Shown here: positions 9,632 to 17,901 of the stretch, one piece after another
Layout: each line of letters starts with the position of its first letter
Position numbering within the stretch: the stretch's first letter is position 1
Assembly: GCF_000142805.1 (NCBI RefSeq)
Contig: NC_013077.1
Coordinates: 558,001-622,000 of the forward strand
Source: Lachancea thermotolerans CBS 6340
Lineage: Eukaryota > Ascomycota > Saccharomycetes > Saccharomycetales > Saccharomycetaceae
Reading direction: 5' to 3'
DNA: 64,000 nucleotides
The notes under the pieces: generated by a model
Database searches by the model: none
Told to the model about the DNA's origin: nothing
Seen by the model: only the letters and a program-made list of their open reading frames with translations
Made by a program: the position numbers and the translations under genes

Positions 9632-10699
9632 ATGGAGCTTGACAGGTGCCTGGAGCGGCTTTATGCTGGAGAATTGCTGCCAGAGGCTACTATTCGCGCG
9701 TTGTGCTTCAAACTCAAGGAGAAGTTGGTCCGAGAATCCAATGTAGTGCACATATCAACGCCAGTGACGGTAGTTGGGGACATACATGGGCAGTTCCACG
9801 ATCTCTTAGAAATCTTTCACATTGGAGGTGCGGCTCCGGACACTAATTATTTGTTTTTAGGAGATTACGTGGATCGCGGGTTGTACAGCGTGGAGACATG
9901 GACTTTGTTAATGGTGCTCAAACTGCGGTGGCCGAGCCGGATTCAGCTGCTTCGCGGAAACCACGAATCTCGACAGATCACACAAAGCTATGGGTTCTAT
10001 ACAGAGTGTGTGAACAAGTACGGAGGCAGTAGCGACGTCTGGAGGCAGTTTACGGATGTGTTCGATTACCTAGCGTTGTGCTGCGTTGTCGACGACGAAC
10101 TGTTTTGTGTGCATGGCGGGCTGTCGCCAAATGTACAGACGGTAGACCAAATCCGCGTAATTGACCGATTCCGTGAGATTCCACACGACGGAGCTATGGC
10201 AGATTTAGTGTGGTCGGACCCAGAGGAGACTGGAGGACAGGATGCCAGAGATGGACGTACTACAGGCTTGGAATCTAGTTCCCCGCACTTCCAAGTTTCA
10301 CCCCGTGGTGCAGGCTATACATTCGGTCGCAGTGTAGTGGAGAAGTTTTTACAACTCAACGGGATGTCTAAGATCTACCGTGCACACCAATTATGTAACG
10401 AGGGCTACCAAGTTTACTTTGGAGGCCTAGTTACTACTGTGTGGTCGGCTCCAAACTACTGCTATCGATGCGGAAATAAGGCTTCAATTCTGGAATTATA
10501 CGACAAAGACAACGGGTACTTCAACGTTTTTGAAGAGGCGCCCGAAAACAAGTTACTTCATCATGCGTCCACATCGGGGCAAATAACCAACAACAATGCA
10601 TTTTTAAACGAGTTTTTTGACGAGCGTGGCGGAGATGTGTTCTCCGATGAATACCAAGCTGCATCAGCATCTCGGCGGCATGTCGAGTATTTTCTGTAG
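9632..10699 (+). CDS. PPG1: Ppg1, PP2A-like serine/threonine protein phosphatase catalytic subunit
   Basis: Encodes 355 residues. All metallophosphatase signatures are present: [25 protein letters not shown], and the downstream histidines in HGGLSPNV and [13 protein letters not shown]. The C-terminus ends in YFL, like PP2A-type catalytic subunits whose terminal leucine is carboxyl-methylated. In S. cerevisiae, PPG1 (YNR032W) is linked to glycogen accumulation and, with the Far complex, to negative control of mitophagy. It is divergent from SSK2 with 128 bp between the ATGs, the same arrangement as in S. cerevisiae. The start at 9632 gives the expected N-terminus [18 protein letters not shown]. 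Confidence 0.95.
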   Translation: MELDRCLERLYAGELLPEATIRALCFKLKEKLVRESNVVHISTPVTVVGDIHGQFHDLLEIFHIGGAAPDTNYLFLGDYVDRGLYSVETWTLLMVLKLRWPSRIQLLRGNHESRQITQSYGFYTECVNKYGGSSDVWRQFTDVFDYLALCCVVDDELFCVHGGLSPNVQTVDQIRVIDRFREIPHDGAMADLVWSDPEETGGQDARDGRTTGLESSSPHFQVSPRGAGYTFGRSVVEKFLQLNGMSKIYRAHQLCNEGYQVYFGGLVTTVWSAPNYCYRCGNKASILELYDKDNGYFNVFEEAPENKLLHHASTSGQITNNNAFLNEFFDERGGDVFSDEYQAASASRRHVEYFL

Positions 10700-10903
10700 G
10701 CGGTCCTTTTTGTCACAAATGCTCGATTCCTCTCATTTAAGCAAATAGAAGGGCGCGCGGTGAAGGGTTGAAAACCAGCGTGCTAAAAGGGTATCTTTGC
10801 TCCCTCATTGTACCAATAGCAGTTCAAGATCCTAATTTCAGTTCATCATAGAGCGTCAGCCGGTTAAAGTCTCTAACCAAATCCAATCCGTGGTTATTCC
10901 AAA

Positions 10904-11056
10904 TGGCCGCAGAATACCGATTGCGTGCGGCTCTGCCACGCGCAGCGGACTTGCTCAGCAGTTACGTTTTCCAGATTAAGCAAAAAAACTACAATCCCCA
11001 TACGATTCTCAGTCATTGCAAGCTTCAAAAACCAAGGCTATTTGAGAGCTTTTAAT
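10904..11056 (+). CDS. Possible 50-residue ORF downstream of PPG1 (doubtful)
   Basis: An ATG at 10904 opens a 50-codon frame beginning MAAEYRLRAALPRAADLLSS and ending LQKPRLFESF. The composition is protein-like and basic, but the length is within chance. It lies just upstream of, and in a different frame from, the stop-poor frame at 11046-11893. It could be the 5' end of that possible decayed gene. I do not recognise the sequence and call it only as a candidate. Confidence 0.2.
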
Positions 11057-11893
11057 AATCATCAAGCTTTCATTTATCAGACACACCAATATTCCAGAGG
11101 CTCTCACCTCTTCTTTCATCCCTTCCACCAGTACCGAAATTATAGACTTAGTTACCAACTGCCGTGATCAAGGAGCTGCGGACGTCGCCATATTTGTCTG
11201 AAGCGCCTCAAAACTCGCCTATCAAAGAATAAGCTTTAGAAGCTTAGTAGCGAGCAAAACAACTTTCTGCGCTAGAATAAAGAGCTTACGATACTTATGT
11301 TCGCCTGAGGCTTGGCGGGCTTTCCATTGCCTTCTCAGTGGTGTTTCACTATGGCATAATCGCGACGCGACGTTAACTGTCGTAATTTATCCGGGGCAAC
11401 CTTTGCTTGCTTCCTCCCAAAGCGCCGTAGTCACGGGCCGGCATAAGCCTAAGGTGCTCGTCCTTACGAGACAAGATGCTAAGAACAAAACCAAACTTTG
11501 TCAGGCTTTGCTGACTTGCAGAGATCCTAGATTACATGCATTATATATCTAACGCTTGCGCGAGAGCTAATAATATAACGAACCCCGTAAACATCACTAC
11601 AAAACCCTGCATGGTCTTATGCAGTGTAAAGCTACTATCGCTCAGTGTCAAAAGCCTGGTCTTAATTTTCAACTCTATGACGCGGATACAACGGCGAAGT
11701 GAGAGTAACTTAATTCAACTGCCGGCGCATACGAGGATCAATTCAAGAAAGGAAGCAGCTTTGAACCTGCAAAGGCACCTCCACCTCCTCCCTCCGTTAA
11801 AACAGCTACCGGTATGCCGCGCAGTTTCCTCCAAACTCTTGAGACGACCACCAGTCTTCCGAAACGTTACAGAAAGAACGTTTCCGTGCGCCA
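11046..11893 (+). pseudogene. Stop-depleted frame, possibly a decayed host gene
   Basis: The plus frame starting at 11046 has about six stops in roughly 280 codons, where about fifteen would be expected at this base composition. One stretch (11202-11549) is open for 116 codons and another (11709-11893 and on into HUB1 antisense) for at least 60. The later part reads like protein: NFQLYDADTT near 11664-11691, then AYEDQFKKGSSFEPAKAPPP followed by TATGMPRSFLQTLE at about 11727-11840. The last peptide recalls the TGIPRSFLKT-type segment after the zinc knuckle of Mpe1/RBBP6 proteins, and the first recalls their N-terminal DWNN domain. That likeness is from memory. No zinc knuckle is visible and no gene is expected here from S. 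cerevisiae synteny. It could equally be chance or regulatory DNA. Confidence 0.25.
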
Positions 11894-11894
11894 C

Positions 11895-12116
11895 TTAAAG
11901 ATAGTACAGTTCCAAATACGTTTGATCATGAACCTCATAGTCATCAAGCGTGATGTGGTCTTTAAGCACTGCTCCTCCCTTTTGCAACACAATCTTAGTC
12001 CATGAAATACCCAACTGAAGCGCTAACACTTTCTTGAAATCACCAACAGTATCCTCGCCTTCGCACTTGACTCGGATCTTCTTTCCTAATCGATCATTGA
12101 CCTCGACTTCAATCAT
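11895..12116 (-). CDS. HUB1: Hub1, ubiquitin-like spliceosome modifier
   Basis: Encodes 73 residues, the exact length of Hub1/UBL5 proteins. The ubiquitin fold starts [18 protein letters not shown] and ends with the diagnostic double tyrosine and one extra residue (ELYYL) instead of a Gly-Gly tail. Hub1 therefore acts without conjugation. It binds the HIND motif of Snu66 and promotes use of non-canonical 5' splice sites. It is divergent from ABZ1, with 165 bp between the two ATGs, and follows PPG1, the same order as YNR032W, YNR032C-A and YNR033W. Confidence 0.96.
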   Translation of the reverse strand: MIEVEVNDRLGKKIRVKCEGEDTVGDFKKVLALQLGISWTKIVLQKGGAVLKDHITLDDYEVHDQTYLELYYL

Positions 12117-12281
12117 TTTAGTGTTATCTCGCTCACTTAGCTCGTCTAGCTTGTCTGGCCTTTAGGACAAATTTTTTGGCATTATAAGGGCCCTCATGAA
12201 AGATAGAGATGAGATAAAGTCGAACAAGAAGGCCAGAGAGTAGTAACATTGGAGCTCCTAGGCTGTGTGTAATTCGGTGTT

Positions 12282-14528
12282 ATGGTGCTCAATGTTTTAT
12301 TTGTCGATTTCTATGACTCTTTTACTTACAATCTGGTGAGTTTAATTCGAGACCAAGGCCAACATGTAACGATCATCCATTTTGACAGCTATGGCGAGGA
12401 TATCGAGAGGTTCTGGAAAGACCTGCAGTGCTTTGACTGTATTGTGCTAGGACCAGGACCTGGAAATCCTGAAAACGGATTTCCCGATGTGGGATTCATG
12501 GAACAGCTATTTGTGCGCCAAGTTGACTTGCCGGTGCTGGGAGTCTGCTTAGGGTTCCAACTTATGTGCAAGAGCGTGGGATGTACAATCGAACAGCTTC
12601 CTAGCATTAAGCATGGCCAAGTTTATGATGTGAAGCTTAGCAGCGGTGCGGAGACTGCGGGGTCGCTCTTCGAAGGGTACCCTTCCTCGTTCAAGTCCGT
12701 GCGGTATCACTCTTTACATGTGAACTGCAAGAATTCTGATGTTTCGCGCATTGTACCGCTGGCATTTACCGACGATGAGGGTGGTACTGTACTCATGAGC
12801 GTGCAGGTCGCCAATAAGCCTTGGTTTGGTGTCCAGTATCACCCTGAATCATGCTGCTCTGAGCTCGGTGGTAAGCTGATAGAGAATTTCCTAAAAATCA
12901 CTGAGCGCCACAAACAGGCCCGAGTCCGGGCGAGCGAAAGCAGCGATCTTTCTACCGCGCAAGGTGTCATTCGCAACCTCGATCAAACAATTGATAAAAG
13001 CAGCATCTATCAAAAACAGGATCTCCAGGCCCAAAATATTCAAATTGAAGAAATTCCGATTGAACCGTGTACTTTGTTAGCACTGCAGATCTGCAACTTG
13101 TTAACAGAACCCTTTTTCTTGATGTCTTCCTCCACTATCCACGAAAACAGAGGAGAGTTTTCAATCATTGCTTTACCTAATGAGCGTTCAACTGTCTACA
13201 CACATTATGACCAAGTACACAGGACTCTAGTACACCAATGGCGCGACCAAAGAATCACTCTCGAAGGCTTTGCCTCGGCTGCTGAAACTGGTTTATCATG
13301 CGATGGCGTCGACATCATAAATCAAAGCAAACACGAATTTTGGAAGACGTTAGGGACTTTCATGCAGCCCAAGATGATGGCCAACAATCCGGACATTCCT
13401 TTTATAGGAGGCCTAGTTGGTGTTTTGGGTTATGAAATGGGCCAGTTTACCGTCCATGATCGCGAGGGCAAACTTGTGCCTGATGCTAAGATGGTTTATG
13501 TCGAGAACAGTGTGGTCGTGGACTATCAAAAGGGAGTTTTAATGCTCATATCGTTAAACAACAAATTTCCAGAGAACGCTCGAAGCGCTGTGATGAAGAT
13601 AGTCCAAGGCTCGAAACCCGGGACGCGCCTGCCTCAGCTACCGGACGGGGTCGAGTACGACATCACGATGCCTACCAAAGAGTCGTATGTCAGAGCCTAC
13701 AACAAATCACAGAGCTATCTCAACAAAGGCGACTCTTACGAAGTGTGTTTGACGACACAAACACGCGTGGTTCCCAGTAAGCGGATTGAGCCCTGGAGAA
13801 TCTTTCAGACTCTCATTTGCCGCAACCCTGCTCCATTTTCAAGTTTCTTTGAGTTCACTGACATTAAGCCTGGCCATTCGGACTTGTGTCTGTTGTCTAC
13901 CTCTCCTGAGCGATTTTTGAAATGGGACGCGGACACATGCGAGCTACGGCCCATAAAAGGTACTGTTAAGAAAGATGGTAACACAACGCGCGAGCTTGCC
14001 ACAAAAATTCTGAAAACTCCTAAGGAATTTGGCGAAAACTTGATGATTCTTGATCTCATTCGCAATGACCTTTATGAGTTATTGGACGTGGTAACAGTAG
14101 ACGAGCTTATGTCTGTAGAGGAGTATGCGACGGTGTACCAATTGGTGAGCGTAGTCAAGGGGCACGGTCTGCGGCAGGCCCCATACTCGGGAATTGACTT
14201 ACTGCAACACTCGCTTCCTCCAGGATCTATGACGGGTGCCCCCAAGAGAAAAACCGTCGAGTTGCTCCATGATGAGATTGAAAAAGAGTTGAACTCGCAC
14301 ATATCGCCGACCAGCGCGCGCGGCGTATACTCTGGTGTCACGGGGTACATGAGCTGCAATGACCGAGGCGACTGGTCTGTGAACATCCGCTGTATGTTCT
14401 CTTACGACAACGCTCGTACTTGGCGCCTGGGCGCGGGTGGCGCGGTGACAGTGCTGAGTACGCTTGAAGGTGAGTGGCAGGAAATGCTCACGAAGTTGGA
14501 GAGCGCGCTACAAGTTTTCCAAAATTGA
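12282..14528 (+). CDS. ABZ1: Para-aminobenzoate (4-amino-4-deoxychorismate) synthase, fused glutaminase-synthase
   Basis: Encodes 748 residues. The N-terminal class I glutamine amidotransferase domain (about 1-205) has the oxyanion run GPGPGNP, the nucleophile Cys89 in GVCLGFQLM, and the His-Glu pair in VQYHPES. The C-terminal chorismate-binding domain (about 260-745) has PIKGTVKKDGN, the ENLMILDLIRNDL helix and GSMTGAPKRKT. It converts chorismate and glutamine to aminodeoxychorismate, the first step to PABA and folate, in the cytosol. Bacteria encode the two activities separately (PabA and PabB); fungi have the fusion seen here. The S. cerevisiae protein is about 787 residues, so this one is slightly shorter. 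Its position between HUB1 and a SOL gene matches YNR033W. Confidence 0.96.
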   Translation: MVLNVLFVDFYDSFTYNLVSLIRDQGQHVTIIHFDSYGEDIERFWKDLQCFDCIVLGPGPGNPENGFPDVGFMEQLFVRQVDLPVLGVCLGFQLMCKSVGCTIEQLPSIKHGQVYDVKLSSGAETAGSLFEGYPSSFKSVRYHSLHVNCKNSDVSRIVPLAFTDDEGGTVLMSVQVANKPWFGVQYHPESCCSELGGKLIENFLKITERHKQARVRASESSDLSTAQGVIRNLDQTIDKSSIYQKQDLQAQNIQIEEIPIEPCTLLALQICNLLTEPFFLMSSSTIHENRGEFSIIALPNERSTVYTHYDQVHRTLVHQWRDQRITLEGFASAAETGLSCDGVDIINQSKHEFWKTLGTFMQPKMMANNPDIPFIGGLVGVLGYEMGQFTVHDREGKLVPDAKMVYVENSVVVDYQKGVLMLISLNNKFPENARSAVMKIVQGSKPGTRLPQLPDGVEYDITMPTKESYVRAYNKSQSYLNKGDSYEVCLTTQTRVVPSKRIEPWRIFQTLICRNPAPFSSFFEFTDIKPGHSDLCLLSTSPERFLKWDADTCELRPIKGTVKKDGNTTRELATKILKTPKEFGENLMILDLIRNDLYELLDVVTVDELMSVEEYATVYQLVSVVKGHGLRQAPYSGIDLLQHSLPPGSMTGAPKRKTVELLHDEIEKELNSHISPTSARGVYSGVTGYMSCNDRGDWSVNIRCMFSYDNARTWRLGAGGAVTVLSTLEGEWQEMLTKLESALQVFQN

Positions 14529-14619
14529 GACTTTGCGAACTTGCTAGCCACTATCTCGAGATACAGAAAAAGGATTTGCCAAAGCGAATTTGTCGAGCTA
14601 GCCCTGCCCTACTGAAACC

Positions 14620-15006
14620 TTAGCCCGCTGTTGACGAATCACTACTTCCCATGTAAATATACACAAATGAATAAACCTCACTGTGAATACAAGCGATGCT
14701 GATTGCGACTGAGGTTTCGTGCAGCCTTGAACGAGGCGTAGTGGTAACTTTATAGCCGAGCAAAGGCTTAGCAGGAACGCCCGCCTCCCCACTACTACCT
14801 ATGGAGTCCCCGAGCGCGCTTATACCACCAAATTTCGCTACGTTCTTGTTTCTTCGTCCTGGGGGCGCGACGATGCTCAATTTAAACGATTCAACGACAA
14901 GAAACCTCAAACTCAACGCTAAGAAGCCCGCGACAGTTTGAAGGACAAGCTTGAACACACTAGGGCCTGTCGCAACTACGGTGTCGCGAACAGCCCAGAT
15001 TCTCAT
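14620..15006 (-). CDS. Hypothetical 128-residue protein with a hydrophobic N-terminal segment (uncertain)
   Basis: The ATG at 15006 opens 128 codons. A hydrophobic stretch at about residues 17-39 (FKLVLQTVAGFLALSLRFLV) could be a membrane segment or signal anchor. It is followed by a basic patch PPGRRNKN and a Ser/Gly-rich tail. A palindromic CACGTG lies only 7 bp upstream of the ATG. I do not recognise the family, and no gene is expected here from S. cerevisiae synteny. The length is near what chance allows in a 1.1 kb gap. It is convergent with ABZ1 and divergent from the SOL gene. Confidence 0.3.
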   Translation of the reverse strand: MRIWAVRDTVVATGPSVFKLVLQTVAGFLALSLRFLVVESFKLSIVAPPGRRNKNVAKFGGISALGDSIGSSGEAGVPAKPLLGYKVTTTPRSRLHETSVAISIACIHSEVYSFVYIYMGSSDSSTAG

Positions 15007-15012
15007 ATGAGT

Positions 15013-15018
15013 CACGTG
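15013..15018. promoter_or_regulatory. CACGTG (Cbf1-type) site
   Basis: A palindromic CACGTG in the context GTCACGTGAT in the gap between ABZ1 and the SOL gene. A second copy, AATCACGTGAC, is at 15321-15326. This is the core of Cbf1-type E-box sites. Confidence 0.5.
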
Positions 15019-15320
15019 ATCTACCACTCTATGCCGCAGCGACAGAGCTTACTAGGGTCCAGCTCGCAGTTTCCCGAAATCGAATGCCTGATGCACCTTC
15101 CTTCCCAGCACAACATTACTCTATTTTCCTTGAGCACCGTCCAACATTGAATCTTTCCTGTGCTCAAAAAGCGCATTTTTGTAGGCTTGAAATCGCGCTC
15201 TTGACGAAGGGCTCTTACAGAACTTAGTATTACGAGCGAGCACATCATACCAACGCGACGCTGATACAGGCCGATGACGGCTGGCCGATGCCTTGACTTA
15301 TCGCGTTTGGGCTATCTAAT

Positions 15321-15326
15321 CACGTG
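15321..15326. promoter_or_regulatory. CACGTG (Cbf1-type) site upstream of the SOL gene
   Basis: CACGTG with TCACGTGA-like flanks, about 330 bp upstream of the SOL ATG. A related CATGTGAT lies about 40 bp further on. The rest of the gap 15019-15654 holds no ORF I would call; its later part is the SOL promoter and leader. Confidence 0.5.
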
Positions 15327-15654
15327 ACAACACGTAAACTGATGCGAATATTTTTATACGAAATCATGTGATATACTCCTGACTTTTCCACTATCTTGCA
15401 AATAAGGTTTTCACGCAAACCATTGACTGTAGGAAAGTGCTTCTAGAACCGGCAACAAGAAGTGTCTCCGATCAAACCGAAAAGCTTTCAAGGGCATCGA
15501 CGTTTGTGAATCAGACGCTAGCACACAGACCGACCAGTGGTGCAAGTTTTCCCCTGCATAGAGCTTATTTTCATAGCTTCTTTGGCAACAACAATTTGTT
15601 CACGGGTGAACCAGATATAAGACCTCCAGCAGTCAGTTTGAGCTTTGAGCCACC

Positions 15655-16686
15655 ATGACAACTACAGTGCCTCGCGTCTTTGCATTCCACGAATTTGCGG
15701 GCGTTGCCGAGGCTGTCGCAGACCATGTTGTACACGCACAGAATCTCGCTCTCTCTAAGGAGCCGTATGCGCTAAAAAATACCGGCGGTAGCAATAGCAC
15801 GCCGGCTAACAGCAGCAGCCTCAACGTCCCTGGCAGCAATGGCGCCGGTAACGCGCCTGTCTCCCGACAATCCAGCTCGCGAAGCATCGGACATAGCCAT
15901 AGCGCTGCCGGATCCGGGCTTCGCGGGCCCAGCAGTAGCAAGCTCAAAAAGATCAAAGAGAAGCGCTTCAAAATCGCACTCTCGGGAGGCTCGCTGATCC
16001 AGGTGCTGCACGAGGGGCTTTTAAAGCGTCAGGACGTGCTCTGGGGAAAATGGGATATCTACTTTGCGGATGAAAGACTTGTGCCTTTTGAGTCATCTGA
16101 ATCGAACTTTGGCAACACCAAACGGAAAATCTTGGACCTCATCGACACCTGCACTTACGGCACACCCCGTGTCTACCATATAAACGAATCCCTCATTAAT
16201 GACCCCCAAGAATGCGCCGATGACTACGAGAAAGAGCTTATCAAGGGCTTTGCAGGCAGAGACTCCGTAAAACTACCGATGTTTGACTTGTTCTTGCTGG
16301 GTTGCGCTCCCGACGGCCATATCGCCTCTCTCTTTCCGAACTTCTCGGAAAACTTGCGTGAAAATCTCGCCTGGGTCGTCCCTGTGACAAATGCTCCTAG
16401 TGGCCCCTCCAACAGGATTTCTTTGACGATCCCCGTGATATGTCATTCTCACCAGGTAACGTTCGTGGTAGAAGGTGCGACCAAAGCTCCTGTCGTGAAA
16501 ACCATCATGGAACGCCCCGAGAAAGGACTGCCTAGCAGTATAGTTAACGAAGGCGCCGCTGGCCGCGTGGCATGGTTTGTAGATGATGACGCTCTCACGG
16601 ACGTTCAAGTAACCAAGAAAAAATACAAATTCTTGGTGAACACCGATGCATCTCAAATATCGCCATCGCCTCCCGTACCCGAATAG
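15655..16686 (+). CDS. SOL1: 6-phosphogluconolactonase-like protein, Sol1/Sol2 type
   Basis: Encodes 343 residues of the glucosamine/6-phosphogluconolactonase fold. The usual motifs are ALSGGSLIQVL near 107, the segment WDIYFADERLVPF, and the catalytic-histidine region GCAPDGHIASLFPN. A low-complexity insert rich in Ser, Asn and Gly occupies about residues 43-97 between the first helix and the first conserved strand. S. cerevisiae SOL1 (YNR034W) and SOL2 (YCR073W-A) are duplicates, and this is the single pre-duplication gene, flanked by ABZ1 on one side and ERS1 on the other. In S. cerevisiae, Sol3/Sol4 carry the lactonase activity, while Sol1/Sol2 were found through effects on tRNA export. 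Enzymatic activity here is therefore uncertain although the histidine motif is kept. Confidence 0.88.
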   Translation: MTTTVPRVFAFHEFAGVAEAVADHVVHAQNLALSKEPYALKNTGGSNSTPANSSSLNVPGSNGAGNAPVSRQSSSRSIGHSHSAAGSGLRGPSSSKLKKIKEKRFKIALSGGSLIQVLHEGLLKRQDVLWGKWDIYFADERLVPFESSESNFGNTKRKILDLIDTCTYGTPRVYHINESLINDPQECADDYEKELIKGFAGRDSVKLPMFDLFLLGCAPDGHIASLFPNFSENLRENLAWVVPVTNAPSGPSNRISLTIPVICHSHQVTFVVEGATKAPVVKTIMERPEKGLPSSIVNEGAAGRVAWFVDDDALTDVQVTKKKYKFLVNTDASQISPSPPVPE

Positions 16687-16847
16687 CATTACGAAGTCTC
16701 TAAATTCATGTCCTGAAAGTACCTGCAAACAACTACCACAGAATCTAAGTATGAAAACCGCGTCCTAGCTGGTCTACATAGGCAGGGGGTGGTTAATTAA
16801 TAGCTAGAAATATCAACCCTCTTTCTATAGAGACGAGCGGGGCGTAT

Positions 16848-17597
16848 TTACTGCCCGTACACAAGCCATTGGGATATGTAAATGAAGTTGAAGAATAATG
16901 TCACGGCGGCGATTCCGATACGTCCGAAGTTGGCGCTCAAGACCGCTGTCGTTAGTGGTGTACGGTCGCGGGTGACCTGCACCACTAGCTGCGCAAGAGA
17001 ACACAAGCTACCCATGACATCGCACACAACGCTTTGGATAGGAAAGCCGCGGAGCGTTTTTCGCTCATAGTTATGTTTAACTTGGGGCAAGTACTTTATG
17101 AGAGACATCGAGATCTTGAGGGCATATAGCGTATTAGAGAATGCTAAAGTGTTGTCGTTGTTCCAGCCCATTTGAAAATTATGGGTCAAGAACTGCCCGG
17201 CCGAAAGTGAGGCCACTATCATGCTTCCTATTAGTAGTTTGCGATATACAGGCTTCATTCGCGGGGATCCTCCACTTTTAAAATTCCAGACGCGGTTCCC
17301 CCAAAGAACTTGGCTAACCACCACCATGTTCATCACAACCCCGTGCAAACAATAGTAAAAGTCAAAAGCTGTGATCTTTGGGCGTGTAGAGTCTTCATGC
17401 TCTTGCCCCGTTTGCCAGCAAAACAATTGCAACCAAAGCGACAACAGAAGGTACAGATAGCCGAAGACATTGATTATAACGAAATCAATTGACATTGCCG
17501 ATGCGGATCTATGGCGCCAGTTGTGCCAGACAACCGGATATATCGAAACTGACCATGGAATAACATATCCATATCCCAGAGCTGACTCCAGATTCAT
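16848..17597 (-). CDS. ERS1: Ers1, cystinosin-like PQ-loop vacuolar/endosomal cystine transporter
   Basis: Encodes 249 residues with about seven hydrophobic segments. Two PQ-loop units are visible: SVSIYPVVWHNWRHRSASA near residues 17-35 (the Pro-Gln replaced by Pro-Val) and LIKYLPQVKHNYERKTLRGF in the second half, followed by the conserved F-P-Q/S start of a helix. In S. cerevisiae, Ers1 (YCR075C, about 260 residues) is the functional homologue of human cystinosin, an H+-coupled cystine exporter of the vacuole/endosome. It is convergent with the SOL gene (161 bp apart), as expected from YCR073W-A to YCR075C. Confidence 0.9.
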   Translation of the reverse strand: MNLESALGYGYVIPWSVSIYPVVWHNWRHRSASAMSIDFVIINVFGYLYLLLSLWLQLFCWQTGQEHEDSTRPKITAFDFYYCLHGVVMNMVVVSQVLWGNRVWNFKSGGSPRMKPVYRKLLIGSMIVASLSAGQFLTHNFQMGWNNDNTLAFSNTLYALKISMSLIKYLPQVKHNYERKTLRGFPIQSVVCDVMGSLCSLAQLVVQVTRDRTPLTTAVLSANFGRIGIAAVTLFFNFIYISQWLVYGQ

Positions 17598-17901
17598 GCG
17601 TGCCGCTGATTTATGTTTAAGGGTATTATTATCACCACACTTTTTCGAAAGACTTAAAAATCATATCATGATAAAAATAAACGTCTAGGCGATGATGAGT
17701 TCACCAAGTATAGTAACTTATATACATCAGAGCAATGACTTTCTCAAGCGTAAGCTTTCTTAAGTGCTAGATTGGGGTTTTACATACCAAGGCCTAGTCT
17801 CCCATTCTGAAGACACATACTAGTTCAAATGCCTGGCATAAAATGCAATATCTAAATCTGGTGAAGCTACGCCGCATACGCCTGCGCACGGCTGAGGCTT
17901 C
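17598..17901. other. Intergenic stretch between ERS1 and the LMBR1-like gene
   Basis: About 300 bp holding the ERS1 promoter and the 3' end of the LMBR1-like gene. I see no further gene. Confidence 0.5.

Noticed and set aside
15437-15658. 73-codon frame ending at the SOL start
   Set aside because: It begins with GTG, not ATG, and occupies the SOL promoter and leader.
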